Positions 51,109 through 60,281 of a DNA stretch of 64,000 bases are shown piece by piece. The DNA is taken from contig DASWII010000026.1 of the NCBI GenBank assembly GCA_036397755.1, positions 59,201-123,200 of the forward strand. The letters run 5' to 3'. Source of the DNA: CAMYLY01 sp036397755 (GTDB taxonomy: Bacteria; Gemmatimonadota; Gemmatimonadetes; Gemmatimonadales; GWC2-71-9). The position numbers were made by a program, and so were the translations under genes. Position 1 is the first letter of the stretch; every line of letters begins with the position of its first letter. A model generated the notes under the pieces. The model searched no databases. It had not been told where the DNA came from and was given only the letters and a program-made list of their open reading frames with translations.

Positions 51109-52222
51109 AGTGCCCGCCGTTGTGTACGTGGTCGGCCACGGGGGCCGGGCGCGGGGTTTCACCGGCGATCGTGTCATACGGTCCACTGATCTCCCGCAGG
51201 TAATGCCGCATGTCCAGCGCGTACAGTTCGCTGGACTTGTCGGCCCGCGGCCACATGCCGCCACCGGCCTGCATGAAAATCCCGCCCACCACACCCATGC
51301 CACCGGCGTACAGCGTGTCGGCGGTCGGGTTCTCGTAGGTGACGGTGACGCGATATACGTGGTCCTTGCGGAGCTTCACACCGAGCTTGCGATAGAGGCG
51401 TCCGAGCGTGACACCCTGAAGGCGGCCCTGCTCGTCGAGAATCGGGAGGCCTTCCCACAACACTCGGCCCTCGGTCGCGTCCTCGAAGGTGATCGACGTC
51501 GCGAAATCGTGCATGTGCCCGCCAATCGCCATGATGCGCCCCTCCATGGATGGCTGGGCCTCGTACGACCACGTCGACGTGCCGGGCGGAAGGTCGAACG
51601 ACTTGTCGCCCGCGGGGAACGCGACATCCAGCTGGAACGGGAACACGTTGAACAACGGCCAGAGCCTGCCCGCCGGGACGTATCGCAGGTGCACGCGAAC
51701 CTCGACACCGGTGTAGGATTCACCTGACGGATTGTGAAGCATGCCGTTGACCACGATCTGTGTGCCCTCCGCCACCGGGTACCCCATCAGCAAACCCGGC
51801 ATGGACTGCGAGCCCGTTTCCTTGCCAACGGCGAGCATGCGCTGCGCGATCGGGAGAAACAACTCGCGCGCGTCTGGGTTCACGAGGTTCAGGTGGTGCA
51901 CGAACTCGGGCGGCAGTTCGCGACCCTCGGCATCGGTGAGCTCATAGCTGAAGCCGGTGAGGTAGACACTGGCGGGAGCCCTCAAGGTCGTGACCGGCGG
52001 GAGCACCGCCGCGCCGTGCACCGCGTGCGGATCGTGTTGGTGCGCGGCGGGCCCAAGCTCCTCCAGGAACCGCGTGCCGGCGGCCAGGTCGAACGGACCC
52101 ATGCTGATGACGAACTCGCGGCGCTCCTGGTCGTCCGCGATCCAGACTCGCGGGGCCTCCTGTGCGACCGCCGTCGCGACGGCGATCACAGCCATCGCCA
52201 GGGTCAACGTAACCTCGCGCAC
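51107..52222 (-). CDS. Exported copper monooxygenase-like protein (PHM/DBH fold)
   Basis: A 371-residue exported protein with a signal peptide (TLTLAMAVIAVATAVAQ). Two His clusters stand out: EFVHHLNLVNPD (HH) near residue 108 and GGHMHDFATS (HxH) near 239, with a later Met in GGIFMQAGGGM. Such an HH, HxH, Met order is that of peptidylglycine alpha-hydroxylating monooxygenase. GHMHD and VTYENPTADT support the PHM C-terminal half. The start is GTG at 52222 with GGGAGG close by. The next gene upstream is a plastocyanin-like protein. Enzyme activity is inference. Confidence 0.65.
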   Translation of the reverse strand: MREVTLTLAMAVIAVATAVAQEAPRVWIADDQERREFVISMGPFDLAAGTRFLEELGPAAHQHDPHAVHGAAVLPPVTTLRAPASVYLTGFSYELTDAEGRELPPEFVHHLNLVNPDARELFLPIAQRMLAVGKETGSQSMPGLLMGYPVAEGTQIVVNGMLHNPSGESYTGVEVRVHLRYVPAGRLWPLFNVFPFQLDVAFPAGDKSFDLPPGTSTWSYEAQPSMEGRIMAIGGHMHDFATSITFEDATEGRVLWEGLPILDEQGRLQGVTLGRLYRKLGVKLRKDHVYRVTVTYENPTADTLYAGGMGVVGGIFMQAGGGMWPRADKSSELYALDMRHYLREISGPYDTIAGETPRPAPVADHVHNGGH

Positions 52223-52307
52223 TAACCCTCCCTTGGTTGTCCGGCGGTCTCGCCGGCAGGCTCCGGCGTACGCGCGTCCTCAGCGGCCGGCGATACTCAC
52301 AGCACTC

Positions 52308-52340
52308 CGAGGGACGGCTCCTAGACCGAACCGTCCCTCG
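52308..52340. other. Ten-bp inverted repeat between copper genes
   Basis: CGAGGGACGG (52308-52317) and CCGTCCCTCG (52331-52340) are perfect complements around a 13-base loop. No T-run follows on either side, so it may be a rho-linked terminator, an mRNA stability hairpin or an operator. Confidence 0.45.
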
Positions 52341-52357
52341 CGACGTCGAAACCGCCG

Positions 52358-52834
52358 CTACTCGACCGTCAGGGTCGCCTTCATCCCGAGTGCTTCGTGC
52401 GGCGTGCAGAAGTATCCGTACGAACCGGTGGGCGCTCCGACGAACGTGATCTCGTACACGTCGCCCGCCTGAACCATCAAGCGTCCACTCATTGGGCCGA
52501 TCTTCCCGGCGTCGGCCGCGTACACCGCCGTGAGGAACGTCTCGGCACCCTCTGGAATCTGGTCCGCGTAGAATGCCACGTTGTGCGGAAACCCGCTCAC
52601 GTTCAACCAGCGCACCGTGTCCCCCACCTTGATAGTGAGGCTCGCGGGTTCGTACACGTACTGTCCGTCCGCCGTCAGCTCCATCTCCACTTCGTGCACC
52701 GTGCCGTTACCAGCCATCGGGGCCTCCGCCGCCGGCTGCGCCGTCACCGCCGGGGCCGTGTCCGCCGGCGTCTGGTCGGCGCCACCGCCGCAACCGACCG
52801 CAAACACCGCCATCGCCGCCAATACCTTACGCAT
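52358..52834 (-). CDS. Plastocyanin-like cupredoxin lipoprotein
   Basis: A 158-residue lipoprotein with signal KVLAAMAVFAVGCGGG and a low-complexity linker. The cupredoxin domain has the full type 1 copper set: His in SGFPHNVAFYA, Cys and His in GYFCTPHEALGM, and the Met of that loop. It would carry electrons between periplasmic partners. GGAG lies 4 bases before the ATG. The PHM-like gene downstream may share copper or electrons with it. Confidence 0.9.
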   Translation of the reverse strand: MRKVLAAMAVFAVGCGGGADQTPADTAPAVTAQPAAEAPMAGNGTVHEVEMELTADGQYVYEPASLTIKVGDTVRWLNVSGFPHNVAFYADQIPEGAETFLTAVYAADAGKIGPMSGRLMVQAGDVYEITFVGAPTGSYGYFCTPHEALGMKATLTVE

Positions 52835-53000
52835 GAAACTCCGCCTCCGTCCCTTTGTATATTGCTAGTTCGCCCAAGGGCCCGTGAAACTGCCCACTAA
52901 TGTAAGCCCGGGTCGCAGCAGTGGTAGTGGGTTGACCGATTCCTTGCGACGTGGGCGCCACGTCGATCCTTCCCGAAACCCGGTTGCCCATCGAACCTGC

Positions 53001-53777
53001 ATGCCAACTCCACCGCGATGTTCGCAACTCGGGCGGCACTGCCGTGAACTCGAACTCACCCTTCGGGTCGCCGACCTCCGGGAGGACAGCGTGACGATGC
53101 AGGATGCGCTCGCCACGTGGCTCTTGGGACATACCGAACGGATCACGTTCGGCCCACCGTACGTCGAGCACGACGTGTTGCTCGTCGACGCGACCGTACA
53201 TGTGGCGTGCAAGCACCTCACGACCGGAGCCGACGGTAACGGCAAGGTCGCATGCGCCGCGCACGGATTCGCGGGGTACCTGCCCAACCCGTCGCAATCG
53301 GCACGGGACACGCGTGCGCCGTTCACGCGGGGCTCGCGACACCTCGTCTCGTTCAAGCAGCGGCGGAGGGTGCTGCACCTGCCGCTCAAGCGCGCGCCCC
53401 AGCGCACACTGCCAGTGCTGCAGAGCCCAAATCCCTGCGTGGACGCACCGTGTCGCACGGCGGACAACACGAAGGGCGCCGCTTGCTGCCGGGACCTGAC
53501 GTTGGAGATCGTCGCTCCGGACGCGGATCCGCATCTGGAGCTATTGCTGCGCGCACGGCGGTCGCCGTACCTGTGCAAGGTGACGCGGACCGGCCCGACG
53601 ATGCTCGAGTGCGAGGTGATTTCCGCCTGCGGCTACCTCGACCCGAGCGACGGAGTCGGCTGCGTCCTGCACAACCGACTGCTGCCCAACGGGCGTTCAG
53701 CCAAGCCGTCTATTTGTTGGGATTGGCCGGATATCGGCCCGGATGAAGTGACGCACCCCGGCTGTCGGCTGGCCTAG
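53001..53777 (+). CDS. Cysteine-rich protein of unknown function
   Basis: A 258-residue soluble protein with eleven or more cysteines. Notable clusters are CSQLGRHCRE at the start, PNPCVDAPCRTADNTKGAACC in pieces near 155-175, and YLCKV, LECEVISACGYL and GVGCVLH later. CxxC and CC spacing resembles YkgJ-type cysteine-cluster proteins, which may bind zinc or iron-sulfur. The start is uncertain: ATG at 53001 lacks a good ribosome site, and GTG at 52884 would add 39 poorly coding residues. It lies divergent from the plastocyanin gene. Confidence 0.6.
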   Translation: MPTPPRCSQLGRHCRELELTLRVADLREDSVTMQDALATWLLGHTERITFGPPYVEHDVLLVDATVHVACKHLTTGADGNGKVACAAHGFAGYLPNPSQSARDTRAPFTRGSRHLVSFKQRRRVLHLPLKRAPQRTLPVLQSPNPCVDAPCRTADNTKGAACCRDLTLEIVAPDADPHLELLLRARRSPYLCKVTRTGPTMLECEVISACGYLDPSDGVGCVLHNRLLPNGRSAKPSICWDWPDIGPDEVTHPGCRLA

Positions 53778-53840
53778 CACCGCGGGATCGAGCATCGATC
53801 GCACGGAATCCACTGTGCGGACAAGTCAACGAGGGAAGCG

Positions 53841-54992
53841 ATGCACCACGCTACCGTACCAGAAATCGACCCGGCGGAACTCGCTCGGCAGCTCGAGCAT
53901 GGCGACGCCGTGCAGGTGCTCGATATTCGCGCCCCGGGCAGCGTCGCCGCGGGCCGGATCGAGCTGGCATCGGACGGCCTTTTCCACAACATCGTCGGTT
54001 CGCGGCTCGCGACGGTGCGGTCCGCCGATGACTTGGGACTCGATCGCGGCGTGCCCGTCGCGGTGGTGTGCGCGCACGGCAACAGCAGCCTGCCGGCCGC
54101 GGCCTTTCTGCGGCAACTGGGGCTCGACGCCAAGTCGCTGCGGGGTGGGATGGCCGCTTGGATGCAGCTCTGTCTGCAACGGGAGCTGCCCGCGCCGCCG
54201 AGCGTCGACGCGCTGATCCAGCTCGATCGAATCGGGAAGGGTGCGCTGGGGTACGTCCTGGTGAGCGATGGCGCGGCCTTGGTGGTGGACGCCCCGCGGG
54301 ACTGGTCCGCCTACCGGGCCGCCGCCGAGGCGGCTGGCGCACGCATCGTTGGAGTCGCCGACACGCATTGCCACGCGGACTACATCAGCGGCGGGCCGGC
54401 GCTGGCCGGCGCCCTCGGCGTCCCCTACTACCTGCATCCGGCCGACGCGGTGTATCCGTATGACGGCACACCCGGAAGACTCCGCTTCGAGCCGCTCGAT
54501 CCCGCGCGCACCCTCCCTGTCGGGCGCGCCAGAGTCCACGTACTCCACACGCCGGGGCACACCGAGGGCAGCGTGACCTTCACCGTGGACGATGCCGTCG
54601 CGCTCACGGGGGATTTTGTGTTCGTCGCCTCGGTCGGCCGGCCGGATCTGGCGGGTCGAGCCGAAGAGTGGACGACGACGCTGTGGAACAGCCTGGAGTC
54701 GGCGCGGGCGAGCTGGAACGACGACATGCTGATCTGTCCCGCGCACTACGCGAGCGAGCGCGAGCGGAACGTCAACGGAGCGGTGTGCGCGCGGTTCGGT
54801 GACATCCGCGCGTCCAACCAAGGCCTGGAGCCGAACGACCACGAGCAGTTCGCCGCCTGGGTGCGGAAGCACACCGCGACCTTCCCCGATAGCTATCGAG
54901 CCATCAAGGCGGTCAACGTCGGCTTGTTGACGGTAGATGATTTCGAGGCGGAGGTGCTGGAGACCGGCAAGAACGAGTGCGCGGTGGCGTGA
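53841..54992 (+). CDS. Rhodanese fused to MBL-fold persulfide dioxygenase-like protein
   Basis: A 383-residue fusion. An N-terminal rhodanese domain (1-115) has a persulfide Cys in VAVVCAHGNSSLPAAA. The C-terminal MBL domain has THCHADYISGG (HxHxDx), HTPGHTEGSV, GDFVFVASVGRPDLAG and the CPAHYASER ending, which match ETHE1-type persulfide dioxygenases. The protein would oxidise glutathione or protein persulfides to sulfite and pass sulfur between domains. The rhodanese comes first, the reverse of the PRF order. No signal peptide. It follows the cysteine-rich gene by 63 bases. Confidence 0.88.
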   Translation: MHHATVPEIDPAELARQLEHGDAVQVLDIRAPGSVAAGRIELASDGLFHNIVGSRLATVRSADDLGLDRGVPVAVVCAHGNSSLPAAAFLRQLGLDAKSLRGGMAAWMQLCLQRELPAPPSVDALIQLDRIGKGALGYVLVSDGAALVVDAPRDWSAYRAAAEAAGARIVGVADTHCHADYISGGPALAGALGVPYYLHPADAVYPYDGTPGRLRFEPLDPARTLPVGRARVHVLHTPGHTEGSVTFTVDDAVALTGDFVFVASVGRPDLAGRAEEWTTTLWNSLESARASWNDDMLICPAHYASERERNVNGAVCARFGDIRASNQGLEPNDHEQFAAWVRKHTATFPDSYRAIKAVNVGLLTVDDFEAEVLETGKNECAVA

Positions 54993-55007
54993 GGCGGCGG
55001 GCCGTCG

Positions 55008-55838
55008 TTACGGCTCGTACGTCACGATGAGCTCGCCGGCAACCGCGCGACCTTCCACGGTGCGGGCCGGATAGAACACCCATTGCAGCATCCGCTCCTC
55101 CAGCTTTCTCCGGAAGGCGGCGTCGTCGATGCGGGGTGTGATCTCGACCTTCGTAGCGCGGCCGCGCTGATCGACCCAGAAGTGGATACTGTACTGCTGA
55201 CCGCGCACCGACGATGGGGGGTCCTCGAACGGATACACCACGGAGCGCGGTTCGGGTGCGATCGCATCTCCGCCCTGCCCTCCCGTGCCCGGGCCGACGC
55301 CGCTGCCGATGCCGGTTCCCTGGCCGGACCCAACTCCACCACCCGAGCCCGTCCCCGAGCCCGGACCCTCACCGGACCCTTGCCCCGCGCCGGCGACCTG
55401 AACGGGCACCAACCCGTAGTCCGCCGCGCCAAGTGTCTTGGTCGCGAGCACGGGCTCCTCGGGAGCCGTGACCTCCGGCAACACGAGTTCAGCATGCTCG
55501 TCCACCGCCTCGGGCTCGGGCGCCTTCACCGCCGGGGCTCCAGACGACGGCGCCGCCCAGGGTGGCAGCTCCACATACTGAATCGAGCGGCCGCCACCTC
55601 CGCCCCCACCACCGCCTGGGAGCCCACCGGGATCGCCCATGCTCAGATGAGTTGCCGCGACGCGGCTGCCCCAAATGACGGCGACGATCAGCACCGCGTG
55701 CAGAATCGCCGATACCCCAACGCCCGCCGTGAACGGCCGATCCGTTCGGGGCATTTGGAGCGTAGGGGGGACCGGCCGGCGGCTCGGATACACCCCCGCA
55801 GGGCCCGGGTCCGACCGCACTGCGAGATCGCTGTTCAC
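55008..55838 (-). CDS. TonB-like energy transducer with Gly-rich spacer
   Basis: A 276-residue TonB-type protein. The start GTG at 55838 overlaps the stop of the duplicated exported protein in GTGA. One membrane helix lies near residues 37-58 (AGVGVSAILHAVLIVAVIW). Between about 135 and 185 is a Gly-Ser-rich spacer with GSG repeats. The C-terminal TonB domain contains QQYSIHFWVDQRGRATKVEI and ends ELIVTYEP. No ExbBD lies next to it, so it could share the one at 31601-33296. Confidence 0.8.
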   Translation of the reverse strand: MNSDLAVRSDPGPAGVYPSRRPVPPTLQMPRTDRPFTAGVGVSAILHAVLIVAVIWGSRVAATHLSMGDPGGLPGGGGGGGGGRSIQYVELPPWAAPSSGAPAVKAPEPEAVDEHAELVLPEVTAPEEPVLATKTLGAADYGLVPVQVAGAGQGSGEGPGSGTGSGGGVGSGQGTGIGSGVGPGTGGQGGDAIAPEPRSVVYPFEDPPSSVRGQQYSIHFWVDQRGRATKVEITPRIDDAAFRRKLEERMLQWVFYPARTVEGRAVAGELIVTYEP

Positions 55839-57901
55839 CGGTCTCGCCGCACCTGGTCGCGGATCACGTTGAGCACCTCCGCATCGATGAAGTACACGCG
55901 CTCGAATGCCGTCACGGTCGAACTCTCCTCGGCGCCGACGGCATCGAGGAACGCGCGGCGGTACCGCATCGCCAGCACCGGGGCGTAGAACTCCAGGACC
56001 ATGGCGCCACACCGTACCGCCGCACGGCGCCGCAGGTCCTCCCGCTCATCGGGGGAACCCGCGAAGCGCGCGATCTGCCCGTCGTCGACCAACAGGAAGC
56101 ACAGTTCCTTGACGAAGAAGAAGATCGGGACGGCCGGATCGTCCGACCAAATCGGGAGGTACACCGCCGCCACCTGATCCCGGGGATCGAACGCGTCGGG
56201 GTCGCTGATGCGCCCCTCCGGCCCGAGCGACGCCGAGAGCAGCACGAGCCCACTCGTGAGCCGCCGGTTCTCGAGATACTGGCCGAGCTGTGCCCCGATC
56301 TCATCGTCCCAGACCCGCTGGATCTCTTCGTAGTAATCTCGGTGCTCCTCGTAGGTACGCTCCCAGTAGTTCTTGAAGAACACCTCCCATTCGGTGTCCA
56401 TGACGGCGATCAACTCCCGCAGGGCACGACGGTTGGTGCGGTCCTCGAAGCCAAACACCAGCTGCTGCAATCCCGGCCCCATGTCCGGCGGGAGCGCCCG
56501 CAGGGCATCGAGGTTGCCCTTCTCCACATTCCTCAATACGTCCAGGAAGCGATCCGGTTGCACTTGGGCCAGATACAGCGGAACGAAATGGACGATCTGG
56601 GTGACGCGGTCGTCGCGTAGCAGGTCGCGCAACCGTGGCGCCGCGGAATCCAGCGGGGTGGGATACACCCCCGCATCGCGCTTGGCGTCACGCACGCGGC
56701 GCGCGTAGTCCGCACTGTACAGCCCGAGCGGACCCTCGTCGTCCGCGGAAATCACCGCCAGCGTGTGGAACCATAGGTCCGTGTGCGGTTGGGGTCGAAA
56801 CACCCACCCGAAATCGGGGTTGGGACGACCCGCGCGGGCCCGCGGGCCCGCGGCGGTTTCCGTGAGTACGTCGAGCGCTCGTTCGAGCGCCGGGTCGAGA
56901 GCGTACGCTTCGGCGAAGTCCACCGATCCCGGCTTGGCGCGGTTCGCCGGCGCCAGCCGGGTGAAGGTTTCGACGTAGCGCCGGGCGAGATCCTGGGACG
57001 CGCGACCGAGCAGGCGTTCACCGCAGCGCACCGCGGTCGCCACGCCCGCCTGGTCCGAGGCAATCACCCCCGGTGCGCGCAGCGCTTCAGCCACGATCGC
57101 ATAGCAGGCCTGATAGAGCGCGCCGAACACGGTGGCGTCGACGTCCCCTTCCAGCGGCAACGGCGCGGCGATGACGTTGTCGGACCGCGACGCCGGCACA
57201 CCCTCGTCCAACCGACCCTCAGGTCCCACCGCGGGTGACACGAGTACGATGCCCCGATCGATACGCCGCGCCCGGAAGAACCGCTCCGCGGCGGGCTCGA
57301 TCTGGTCGGACCAGAGCTCCCCGGCGGCGGCGACCCGTGAGGCGAGCCCCGCCTCCACGTGTTCGGACCAATACGACTCGTAGAAGCCCTGCCACTCCAC
57401 GTCGAGGAGGTCCAGCAGACGCCCGAGTGCCCGACGCTGTCCCCCGCTCGTGAGCGCCCGCGCCACGGCTCCCACCCCCGGGCGCGCCGTTCGATCGATG
57501 AGCTCGGTGTCACCCAGCCGCCCATCCGCCACGGCACGCAACGCGCTGAACATGCGGTCGCGGGGCACGTCGGCGAAGTACAACGGCACGAACTGGAACA
57601 CCTGGAACGCCGGATCCTTGCGGAACTCGTCGCGCAATCTCTCCGCCTGCTGGTCCAATGCCGTGGGGTACACGCCGGCGGCCTCCTTGGCCTGCCGGAC
57701 GGCGCTCGCATACTCGGGATCGAGGGCGGGGAACGTACCGGGCACATCGAGACCGATGACCGCCAATCCATGGAACCAGAGATCCGCGCCGGGACTGCTC
57801 CGAAACGTCCACCCGATCCCGTCCTGCGCACCCAAGCCGCCCGCAGACCCGGACAGCAGCAACCCCACCACCCACAATCCCGCAAGTCGTTGTCTAGGCA
57901 T
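55835..57901 (-). CDS. Exported protein made of two tandem copies of one domain, unknown function
   Basis: A 688-residue exported protein with signal PRQRLAGLWVVGLLLSGSAGGLGAQ in part. The body is an internal duplication: residues about 31-350 and 366-688 each open with WTFR or WVFR and DLWFHGLAVI or DLWFHTLAVI. Both continue with AGVYPT, RLRD, QFVPLYFADV or HFVPLYLAQV, and DVEWQGFYESYW or DTEWEVFFKNYW. The conserved His, Glu and Arg residues suggest a metallopeptidase-like or helical fold, but HExxH is absent. The start at 57901 gives a proper signal. It is coupled to a TonB gene. Confidence 0.75.
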   Translation of the reverse strand: MPRQRLAGLWVVGLLLSGSAGGLGAQDGIGWTFRSSPGADLWFHGLAVIGLDVPGTFPALDPEYASAVRQAKEAAGVYPTALDQQAERLRDEFRKDPAFQVFQFVPLYFADVPRDRMFSALRAVADGRLGDTELIDRTARPGVGAVARALTSGGQRRALGRLLDLLDVEWQGFYESYWSEHVEAGLASRVAAAGELWSDQIEPAAERFFRARRIDRGIVLVSPAVGPEGRLDEGVPASRSDNVIAAPLPLEGDVDATVFGALYQACYAIVAEALRAPGVIASDQAGVATAVRCGERLLGRASQDLARRYVETFTRLAPANRAKPGSVDFAEAYALDPALERALDVLTETAAGPRARAGRPNPDFGWVFRPQPHTDLWFHTLAVISADDEGPLGLYSADYARRVRDAKRDAGVYPTPLDSAAPRLRDLLRDDRVTQIVHFVPLYLAQVQPDRFLDVLRNVEKGNLDALRALPPDMGPGLQQLVFGFEDRTNRRALRELIAVMDTEWEVFFKNYWERTYEEHRDYYEEIQRVWDDEIGAQLGQYLENRRLTSGLVLLSASLGPEGRISDPDAFDPRDQVAAVYLPIWSDDPAVPIFFFVKELCFLLVDDGQIARFAGSPDEREDLRRRAAVRCGAMVLEFYAPVLAMRYRRAFLDAVGAEESSTVTAFERVYFIDAEVLNVIRDQVRRDR

Positions 57902-58067
57902 CAATTGACTCATTCTCCACAGTGACGTTCGCACGCTCCTCACATATCACCCCTTCCCGCGAGGCTGGTTCCCCTCGACCGCTGTGGACGAAACATCCAC
58001 CAGGCCAGCTGTGCAAGCCGCCCGCGCTGGATCGTCTCTCAAGTAGAACACCAACTCGGAGGCCATG

Positions 58068-60272
58068 ATGAAGACTGGATGGATGGTTGCAGCGTTGACG
58101 CTCGCCGGCGCGCCCGCCTTGGCACAGGGCTGGATCGAACCGCCCGACTTGTGGAGGGGACCGCAGGTGGAGCGCCTGCGCACGGCGGTGGACGTACGTA
58201 TCGATGGTCGAGTCGCGCACGTGCGCGTGGAAGAGTGGTTCCGCAATGCCGGAGGCGGGCTGGCGGAGGGCGACTACCTCTACCCCCTTCCGGGCGAAGC
58301 CATCTTCAACCAGTTCTCGCTCTTTCAGGGCGACGAAGAGCTGCGCGGGGAGATGATGGACGCCGGCACGGCACGCTCGATCTACGAGGAGATCGTTCGG
58401 CGGAAGCGGGACCCCGCGCTGATCGAGTTGGTAGGACACGGACTGGTCCGCGCCCGCGTGTTCCCGATCGGCGCAGGTGACACGCGCAAGATCACCCTCA
58501 GGTACACACAAGTACTCCGCCGCTCGGGGGATGCACTGGCCTTCCGGTACGCGGCCGGGGGCCGGTATGGCGGTCCGCGCGGCGATGGCGGCGAGCGACC
58601 CACACCGGAACACCGTCCGGCTCCGATTGCCGTGACGCTGACCGCGGCGGCGGGCGGACAATTCGCCAATCCATTCTCGCCGACCCACCGGATCGCGATC
58701 GACCGCGCCGACGGGGAGTTGCGGGCTCGCGTGGCGGACGATCTCACGGGTGACCTCGCGATCTTCCTCCCGTTTGCGCGACCGCTCGCCGGTGTGACGC
58801 TGGTCACCCATCGTCCTGTGGGTGAAGACGGGTATTTCATGCTGACCCTGTCGCCCGGACAGGTGCGCGGACCGATGCTTCCGCGCGATCTCACTGTGGT
58901 TCTCGACATATCGGGATCGATGTCGGGTTCGAAGCTGGATCAAGCGAAGCGAGCCATCCGCCAACTCCTGAATACGCTCGGCGATCAGGACCGCTTCCGG
59001 TTGTTCGCGTTCAGCGGGTCGGTGCGGGCGTATCGCGCCGACTGGAGCCCCGGTCACGCCGAGGCCCGTGAGGCCGGGGTACGGTGGATTCACGACCTCG
59101 AGGCGGGCGGTGGCACGGACATCGGGTCCGCGCTGCGTCGCGCGTTCGATGCGCCATCGAGCGAAGGGCGCCTCCCGATCGTCCTGTTCCTCACCGACGG
59201 GCTGCCCTCCGTGGGTGAGGAAGATCCCGAGCGCATCGCCGCGGCGGCCGAGCGGGATCGCGGCGCCGCGCGGGTGTTCGCCTTCGGCATGGGGCACGAC
59301 GTCAACACGTATCTGCTGGACCGGCTGTCGGCCGCGGGCCGCGGATCCACCGAGTACGTCCAGCCCGGCGAGGATGTGGAGGCCTCGCTCAGCCAACTTG
59401 CCGCCAAGATCCAGCATCCGGTGCTGACCGACCTGCGGATGGCCGGCGCACCCGTCACGTTCGACGAAGTGTATCCCCGCACGCTGCCGGACCTGTTTGC
59501 CGGCGACGAGCTCGTGGTGCTCGGGCGATACCGCGGTGAGCAGAGCGAAGGCGGCGAGCTCCGAATGACGGGTCGGCGCAACGGGCGCGTCGAGCGGTTC
59601 GGCGCCGCGGTCACGTTTCCCGCCGAAGCAACGGAGAACGACTTCGTGGCGCGCCTGTGGGCCGCCCGCAAGATCGGGGAGCTCTCACGGGATCTCCGCC
59701 TGAACGGTCACAATGACGAGCTGGTGGAGGAGATCCGTCGCACGGCCCTGCGGTACGGCGTGCTGAGTGAATACACGTCGTACCTGGTGCAGGAACCGAT
59801 GGCGGTGGCCGACGTGCCCGTGCGGGACTCTGGCGTGCGCGGTCGCCTGTTCGCGCAGGCTCCCGCGATGGCGTCCGGGGCCGTGGCCGTGCAGTCCGCC
59901 GAGCGTTCGCGCGTGCAGCGGGAGTCCAAGACGATGGCGGACATCGGATCGGCCGAAGCGGATCTCCTGGCGCACACCGCCGGGTCAACGAATGCGGTGC
60001 GCCATGTGGCGGGCCGGCTCTTCGAAGCGCGGGACGGACGCTGGACCGAGTTGGGCAGTGACGAGCGTCGGCCGACGATCACAGTCGCGCCATTCAGCAC
60101 CGCGTACTTCGCCGTGTTGCGCGCGCTGCCGGAGCTCGAACCCTACGCGGCGGCCTTCGAGCACGTGCTCGTGGCGGGTGACGGGGTCAACATCGAGATC
60201 GCCGATGGCGGCAAGGACGCCATGACGGGAGACGCTATTCGTCGGCTGGTGCGCGCATTCCGCGGGCAATAG
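58068..60272 (+). CDS. Exported VIT and von Willebrand factor A domain protein
   Basis: A 734-residue exported protein. Signal KTGWMVAALTLAGAPALAQ. A VIT domain (about 35-165) contains RVEEWFRNAGGGLAEGDYLYPLPG. The vWA domain (about 275-440) holds the metal-ion-dependent site DISGSMSGS, plus a Thr in GGGTDIGSAL and LTDGLPS. A C-terminal region includes LSEYTSYLVQE. The second of two adjacent ATG codons (58068) has the better GGAGG spacing. Such proteins bind partners outside the membrane. The ECF sigma gene follows 9 bases downstream. Confidence 0.88.
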   Translation: MKTGWMVAALTLAGAPALAQGWIEPPDLWRGPQVERLRTAVDVRIDGRVAHVRVEEWFRNAGGGLAEGDYLYPLPGEAIFNQFSLFQGDEELRGEMMDAGTARSIYEEIVRRKRDPALIELVGHGLVRARVFPIGAGDTRKITLRYTQVLRRSGDALAFRYAAGGRYGGPRGDGGERPTPEHRPAPIAVTLTAAAGGQFANPFSPTHRIAIDRADGELRARVADDLTGDLAIFLPFARPLAGVTLVTHRPVGEDGYFMLTLSPGQVRGPMLPRDLTVVLDISGSMSGSKLDQAKRAIRQLLNTLGDQDRFRLFAFSGSVRAYRADWSPGHAEAREAGVRWIHDLEAGGGTDIGSALRRAFDAPSSEGRLPIVLFLTDGLPSVGEEDPERIAAAAERDRGAARVFAFGMGHDVNTYLLDRLSAAGRGSTEYVQPGEDVEASLSQLAAKIQHPVLTDLRMAGAPVTFDEVYPRTLPDLFAGDELVVLGRYRGEQSEGGELRMTGRRNGRVERFGAAVTFPAEATENDFVARLWAARKIGELSRDLRLNGHNDELVEEIRRTALRYGVLSEYTSYLVQEPMAVADVPVRDSGVRGRLFAQAPAMASGAVAVQSAERSRVQRESKTMADIGSAEADLLAHTAGSTNAVRHVAGRLFEARDGRWTELGSDERRPTITVAPFSTAYFAVLRALPELEPYAAAFEHVLVAGDGVNIEIADGGKDAMTGDAIRRLVRAFRGQ

Positions 60273-60281
60273 ACTGCTGTC

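Noticed and set aside
52308..52340. Standard intrinsic terminator
   Set aside because: The stem is strong, but the loop is long and no T-run follows on either strand; kept only as an inverted repeat.
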